64,000 nt of DNA from Bacteroidota bacterium. Lineage in GTDB: Bacteria; Bacteroidota; Bacteroidia; Bacteroidales; Cfx3-03. The notes below the pieces were generated by a model. That model was not told where the DNA came from. It did no database searches and worked only from the letters and a program-made list of their open reading frames with translations. The translations under genes were made by a program, and so were the position numbers. Every line of letters starts with the position of its first letter. Within the stretch, counting starts at the first letter, position 1. This document shows positions 60,491 to 64,000 of the stretch, one piece after another. The DNA is taken from the NCBI GenBank assembly GCA_013390605.1, contig JACAUB010000001.1, forward strand, positions 4,857,906-4,921,905. The letters are read 5' to 3'.

Positions 60491-62662
60491 TTAGTTTAAA
60501 TGAATGAAAATAAACGTTGTTTCGTAGGGCTCAAAAGAGAGGGAGAGGCTAACATGTCCATCCTTTGAAAAAGAGGATTTGATGGATTCAATTTTTCCTG
60601 TAGTAGCGTCCCAACGTTGGGGTTCTCCGTTTCCGGTGAGTATTATATTCCCAATTTGTTTTTTATCGCTTTCATTGAAGAAAAAGTAGAGATCTCCATC
60701 TGTCATTTTTCGATGCAGATATTTTAAAAAGGGGCAAGCCGGTTCAAATTTGACATCGGGGAGGGGAAGTTCTTTTAGTACTTGAACAGTGAGTTGTCCT
60801 GATGTTTCGTGTAGTGCCCAGGCTAGATCTGCTTTCTCTTTGGCATTTAAAAAGGTCTTCTTTGTGATGATGAAGGGAGATTTTCCAAGAAAAATAACCT
60901 TACCTCCTGAGGCCGAGAATGCTTTTAGGGTTTCGAGAGCTTTCTGAGAAATGGTGGTGATGGAAGGAATAATGACGGTGCTGTATGACTGTCCGCTAAG
61001 ATTTGTCAGTTTCCCGTTTTTATTAATCAATAATGATGTGAGTGCCTGTTCATCAATGAAATCGAAATCATGTTGCGTTTCGAGTAACTTCTGAACAATA
61101 GCTAAATTGCTTTCATTGGATTCAATATCGCCAAGCCACATACTTGAGGTAGGAAAATAAAGTGCAATCTGAGCAGCAGGTTTCCCTTGTGAAAGAAGAT
61201 ATGTTGCCCGATTGACATAACTTGCGACTGGAGGAAAGGTATCGGACATAAAAAAGCTACTGATAAGCGGAGCGGGAATACTAGGCTTTGTAAAAGGTAT
61301 ATTGCTTTTTGTTGAATCGAGTTTGGCTTTTTGAGCAGATGAGGCCATGAACATAATCTGAACCATGTTGATTCCACGAACGAGTTGATAGTCGATCACC
61401 CATTTGGCTTGTGGAACAGTAGGGCGGTAGGAGTAGGCAGCAAAGCTTTCGGTAAAAGCCCTTGGCCTCCCGAAGTTGTGAGCAGCTGATGATGCAAGCT
61501 TTGGATAATCGGCTTCATGATCCATCCAGATCTGACTCCAGATAGCATCTACTCCAGGAATACCGACATGGCGCATATTCTTGAAATAGTCACCTTCAGA
61601 TTTTACCAATTCGGGTCCTTTCTCTTCATGATTTAGATGAACAATATACTCGATTTTATTTTGGGCACACCAATCGGCCTGAATGGTAAAGAAGTTTTCA
61701 CTGAACAGCGATGACCATACATCCCAATAGTCGGCCTTGGCTCTACGTGCTTCTTCAGGAGGATTCTTGACGAAGAATGATGCCAAATATGGTTGAATAT
61801 CATAACCTTTACGCCTTTTGAATTCATTGAGCATTTTGGGTGTCCAGGGAGTGTAGGCAAAGTCTGGTTCGTCTCCCATAATACCCATAAAGGTTTTGCC
61901 GAATTCTGCTCCAACATATTTTTTATACTGTTCGTGCGTCCATGCTAAAAACTGTTTAGTGGCTTCAGGATTGAGATAATCAAAGAGAGAGGCTGATGTA
62001 TCTTTGCCGCGTGTTATATTATTTACGTTTCGGGTTTGGGATGTCTTAAAGGCAGATGCTACCAACAGAATATTCCATTTGCCTGAGATTGGTGTCCATT
62101 CCAGCTTCCCATCATTGATTTTCAGATATTCGATCCTGCTATCATCCTGATTTATAGCAATGGCACTGAGCGTTGAGGGAGATAACTTACGTTCTATTTT
62201 TTGTCCAGATGTGACTTCGAACCTTTCTTCTAAAATCAACCCTTGCATCTTTAAATCTGGTCGTTCTGCACTGAACTTTCCTCCAGCAAAACCACTGGGA
62301 TATTTCCCTTCGTCTTCAACCCATACACGCATTCCACGTAAACGGGCTTGTTCTACTGCTATTTTGACAAGCTCGAACCAACCAGTGGAAAGATAGGGAG
62401 CTGTCATTCCATAACCTGCTTCAATCATAACTTGTTTAAATCCAATAGATCTAATTTTGTCGAGGTCGCGTTTTATTACCTCTTCGTTTACCGGCCCGTC
62501 CCACCCCCACCATAAAATGAGTCCATATTCAGGAGGGGGCGTCATGAAATGGGTTGCCAGACTTTTTGAATCGATATTGTTAATTTGTTGCCAGGATTGT
62601 TGGGCTTCTCCAACCTGAAACAACAAAATTACAAAAGTCGCTATGATCAATAGTTTTTTCAT
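60491..62662 (-). CDS. Secreted GH106-like glycoside hydrolase
   Basis: 723 residues from the ATG at 62662 (an ATG at 62674 adds four). The signal peptide is KKLLIIATFVILLFQVGEAQ. The start of the mature protein (PEYGLILWWGWDGPVNEEVIKRDLDKIRSIGFKQVMIEAGYG) and the VKIAVEQARLRGMRVWVEDEGKYPSGFAGG block are those of GH106 alpha-L-rhamnosidase-related enzymes, with FMGIMGDEPDFAYTPW as a probable acid/base region. It is shorter than the ~1000-aa characterised rhamnosidases and lacks their C-terminal domains, so specificity could differ. In context it would remove rhamnose from rhamnogalacturonan. Confidence 0.75.
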   Translation of the reverse strand: MKKLLIIATFVILLFQVGEAQQSWQQINNIDSKSLATHFMTPPPEYGLILWWGWDGPVNEEVIKRDLDKIRSIGFKQVMIEAGYGMTAPYLSTGWFELVKIAVEQARLRGMRVWVEDEGKYPSGFAGGKFSAERPDLKMQGLILEERFEVTSGQKIERKLSPSTLSAIAINQDDSRIEYLKINDGKLEWTPISGKWNILLVASAFKTSQTRNVNNITRGKDTSASLFDYLNPEATKQFLAWTHEQYKKYVGAEFGKTFMGIMGDEPDFAYTPWTPKMLNEFKRRKGYDIQPYLASFFVKNPPEEARRAKADYWDVWSSLFSENFFTIQADWCAQNKIEYIVHLNHEEKGPELVKSEGDYFKNMRHVGIPGVDAIWSQIWMDHEADYPKLASSAAHNFGRPRAFTESFAAYSYRPTVPQAKWVIDYQLVRGINMVQIMFMASSAQKAKLDSTKSNIPFTKPSIPAPLISSFFMSDTFPPVASYVNRATYLLSQGKPAAQIALYFPTSSMWLGDIESNESNLAIVQKLLETQHDFDFIDEQALTSLLINKNGKLTNLSGQSYSTVIIPSITTISQKALETLKAFSASGGKVIFLGKSPFIITKKTFLNAKEKADLAWALHETSGQLTVQVLKELPLPDVKFEPACPFLKYLHRKMTDGDLYFFFNESDKKQIGNIILTGNGEPQRWDATTGKIESIKSSFSKDGHVSLSLSFEPYETTFIFIHLN

Positions 62663-62713
62663 GATGAGAATCATTATTATTTAGAAATCTTCAGGTCTCA
62701 ATATAGATGATAA

Positions 62714-64000
62714 TTAGTTTCCGTCAGGCTTTACAACTGATGATTTTGGACTGAGTGGTAGACTAAAAGTTTCTGGAACATCTGGTGTCGCTGGATCGAA
62801 AGGAATTAAGTTATCAATCAGGAAACGAGCAATATTCAAATTGTTTGCTTTGATGCCTTCTACAATACATTTGGCCAGTTCATAGGCTCCATAACCATTA
62901 AAATGGGTATTGTCGTTGAATGCCTGCGGTTGATCAGGAAAAGAATTGGCAGGATAAATAACAAATGCTTTTTTTGAATTTTCAGGACCGAGTGCCTCAT
63001 AAAATGTTTTTGTCATAGCATTTAAATCGATCAAGGATACATTCTGTTCTTTTGCAATCTGACGAGCTGCATCAGGATAATCTCCGAGACTATTAATTAA
63101 TTTTCCATCTTCACTAAATGTGCGACGATTGGTAGAAGTTACAATAACGGGGATTCCACCTTTATTTCTTGTTTCACTAATAAAGGTTCTAAAACGTTCT
63201 GAGTATGATTTGAAAGCACCATCGTCAGGTCCCTTTTCTTTTTGATCGTTATGTCCGAATTCAATAAATAGATAGTCGCCTGTTTTCAATGTACTCAATA
63301 CTTTCTTTAGTCGCTTACTGCCAATAAATGATCCAAGCGATAGACCAGACTCAGCTTGATTAGAAATGGCAACACCTTGCTTGAAATATTTAGGGATCAT
63401 CTGTCCCCATGAAGCCCAAGGTTCTTCGTCCTGATCTACTACTGTTGAATTTCCGGCGAGATATATGGTAATTGCATCTTCTACCTTGGTAATCTCGAGC
63501 GTAGCGATACAAGGACGAATGTCTGAAAATTCGAAAGTGAGCTTATCATCCCAATCCAATTTATTCAACTCGCGTGGTTTTAAACTTACCCTTTCGTCAG
63601 TACCTGCAATTTGAGGAGTACGGTTATTGATAGTGAAAGTGCGTGTTTCGAATTCCCCGGGTTTAGTTTGGACTTTTTCTAACATTAAACGACGTGATTC
63701 TGCTTTTACAGTTGTGGTTGAAGCCTCTTTTGTATCTCCCATTGTTATGGTGACATTGTAGTTGCCTTCAGGAAGGTAAACGGAAAAATAAAAGGGTTTT
63801 TTGCTGGTGCAGAAGCCTGCCTTCAATGGGTTTCGGCCACCTCTGTCTATTGCAATAGGTTTGGTTCCAAAGTCAAAACCATATCCCGTTTCTTTTGAAT
63901 AGCTTGTGGCGGGATCTACTTTAACAAATTCCTTTGCTGTTTTTCCTGCCCCAAAAGAAAATTTATAACTTGTCTTTTGTTGTGCGAGGAGATTAGTTGA
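62714..64000 (-). CDS. Rhamnogalacturonan acetylesterase-like SGNH enzyme, 5' end missing
   Basis: The frame stays open past the apparent start at 63826 (a TTG) up to the window edge, adding LLAQQKTSYKFSFGAG, GYGFDFGTKP and DRGGRNPLKAGF. LLAQQ looks like the end of a signal peptide, so only ~20 residues are probably missing. An N-terminal ~140-residue beta domain is followed by the SGNH esterase: YLAGNSTVVDQ (catalytic Ser), QAESGLSLGSF, FIEFGHNDQK and DNTHFNGYGAY (catalytic Asp-His). This two-domain form is typical of family CE12 enzymes that remove acetyl groups from rhamnogalacturonan. First known gene of the operon that continues leftwards through 56516. Confidence 0.85.
   Translation of the reverse strand, partial: STNLLAQQKTSYKFSFGAGKTAKEFVKVDPATSYSKETGYGFDFGTKPIAIDRGGRNPLKAGFCTSKKPFYFSVYLPEGNYNVTITMGDTKEASTTTVKAESRRLMLEKVQTKPGEFETRTFTINNRTPQIAGTDERVSLKPRELNKLDWDDKLTFEFSDIRPCIATLEITKVEDAITIYLAGNSTVVDQDEEPWASWGQMIPKYFKQGVAISNQAESGLSLGSFIGSKRLKKVLSTLKTGDYLFIEFGHNDQKEKGPDDGAFKSYSERFRTFISETRNKGGIPVIVTSTNRRTFSEDGKLINSLGDYPDAARQIAKEQNVSLIDLNAMTKTFYEALGPENSKKAFVIYPANSFPDQPQAFNDNTHFNGYGAYELAKCIVEGIKANNLNIARFLIDNLIPFDPATPDVPETFSLPLSPKSSVVKPDGN

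Noticed and set aside
1..64000. CRISPR arrays, insertion sequences, integrases, tRNA or rRNA genes
   Set aside because: None was seen on either strand by eye. The short direct repeats at 2052-2108 and 50382-50412 lack the spacer structure of a CRISPR array.

Overview
The window reads as a chromosomal segment of a low-GC member of the Bacteroidota, probably class Bacteroidia. The reasons are the recurring TAnnTTTG -7 promoter boxes with a TTTG/TTG element about 19-21 nt upstream, generally weak Shine-Dalgarno sequences, secreted carbohydrate-active enzymes and sulfatases, DUF5107/TPR, DUF5362 and MuiA-type DUF4139 proteins, and gmd-fcl. No tRNA, rRNA, CRISPR array, insertion sequence or prophage gene was recognised.

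Layout. 1-5.3 kb: a cut-off heparinase II/III-like gene, a transglutaminase-like protein and a large DUF5107/TPR protein, all secreted and on the minus strand. 5.5-12.2 kb: a zinc-ribbon island. A 70-aa membrane protein overlaps a 1168-aa envelope protein on the plus strand. They converge on a three-gene minus-strand operon (Yip1-like, membrane-anchored unknown, AIM24-like). The large protein ends in, and each operon protein begins with, the same FCxxCG...FCxxCG ribbon on a Pro/Gln-rich linker. 12.6-22.9 kb: two Ser-type sulfatases, RNase R, a fused double-ATPase peptide-type ABC protein, a ComF-like protein, a DUF5362 membrane protein and a GH28 enzyme. 23.2-31.9 kb: mostly single small accessory genes. 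They include two homocysteine S-methyltransferase-family proteins, a cupin, a subclass B1-type metallo-beta-lactamase, a nitroreductase, GrpB, DUF3795, a frameshifted lipoprotein, a SAM methyltransferase and a CYTH protein.

32.3-35.9 kb: a minus-strand run ispD / CCG-domain protein / membrane Fe-S protein / DUF3108. 36.2-43.7 kb: a TetR regulator whose promoter carries a clear inverted-repeat operator, followed by an efflux operon (TolC-like, lipoprotein HlyD-like, DUF2147, two ABC ATPases, two ABC-2 permeases) that ends at a 48-bp perfect palindrome. 43.8-45.5 kb: a structured leader RNA candidate in front of an MltF-like lytic transglycosylase. 45.6-50.3 kb: an epimerase, an outer-membrane barrel, fcl and gmd. 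50.7-53.2 kb: tyrS, a DUF2231 membrane protein and an exported lipoprotein rubrerythrin. 53.3-55.9 kb: a MuiA-family protein and an SGNH hydrolase. 56.5-64 kb: a minus-strand pectin/rhamnogalacturonan operon (acetylesterase, GH106-like, two GH28, CBM9-like/PKD) that runs off the right edge.

Structure outside the genes is notable. There is a degenerate ~180-bp element in two copies 24 kb apart, a second degenerate palindromic repeat, two 11-bp-phased arrays (GATTAGG units; DnaA-box-like units), and a 29-bp promoter cassette used twice. Functions rest on motifs and family knowledge read by eye; no search or folding program was run.
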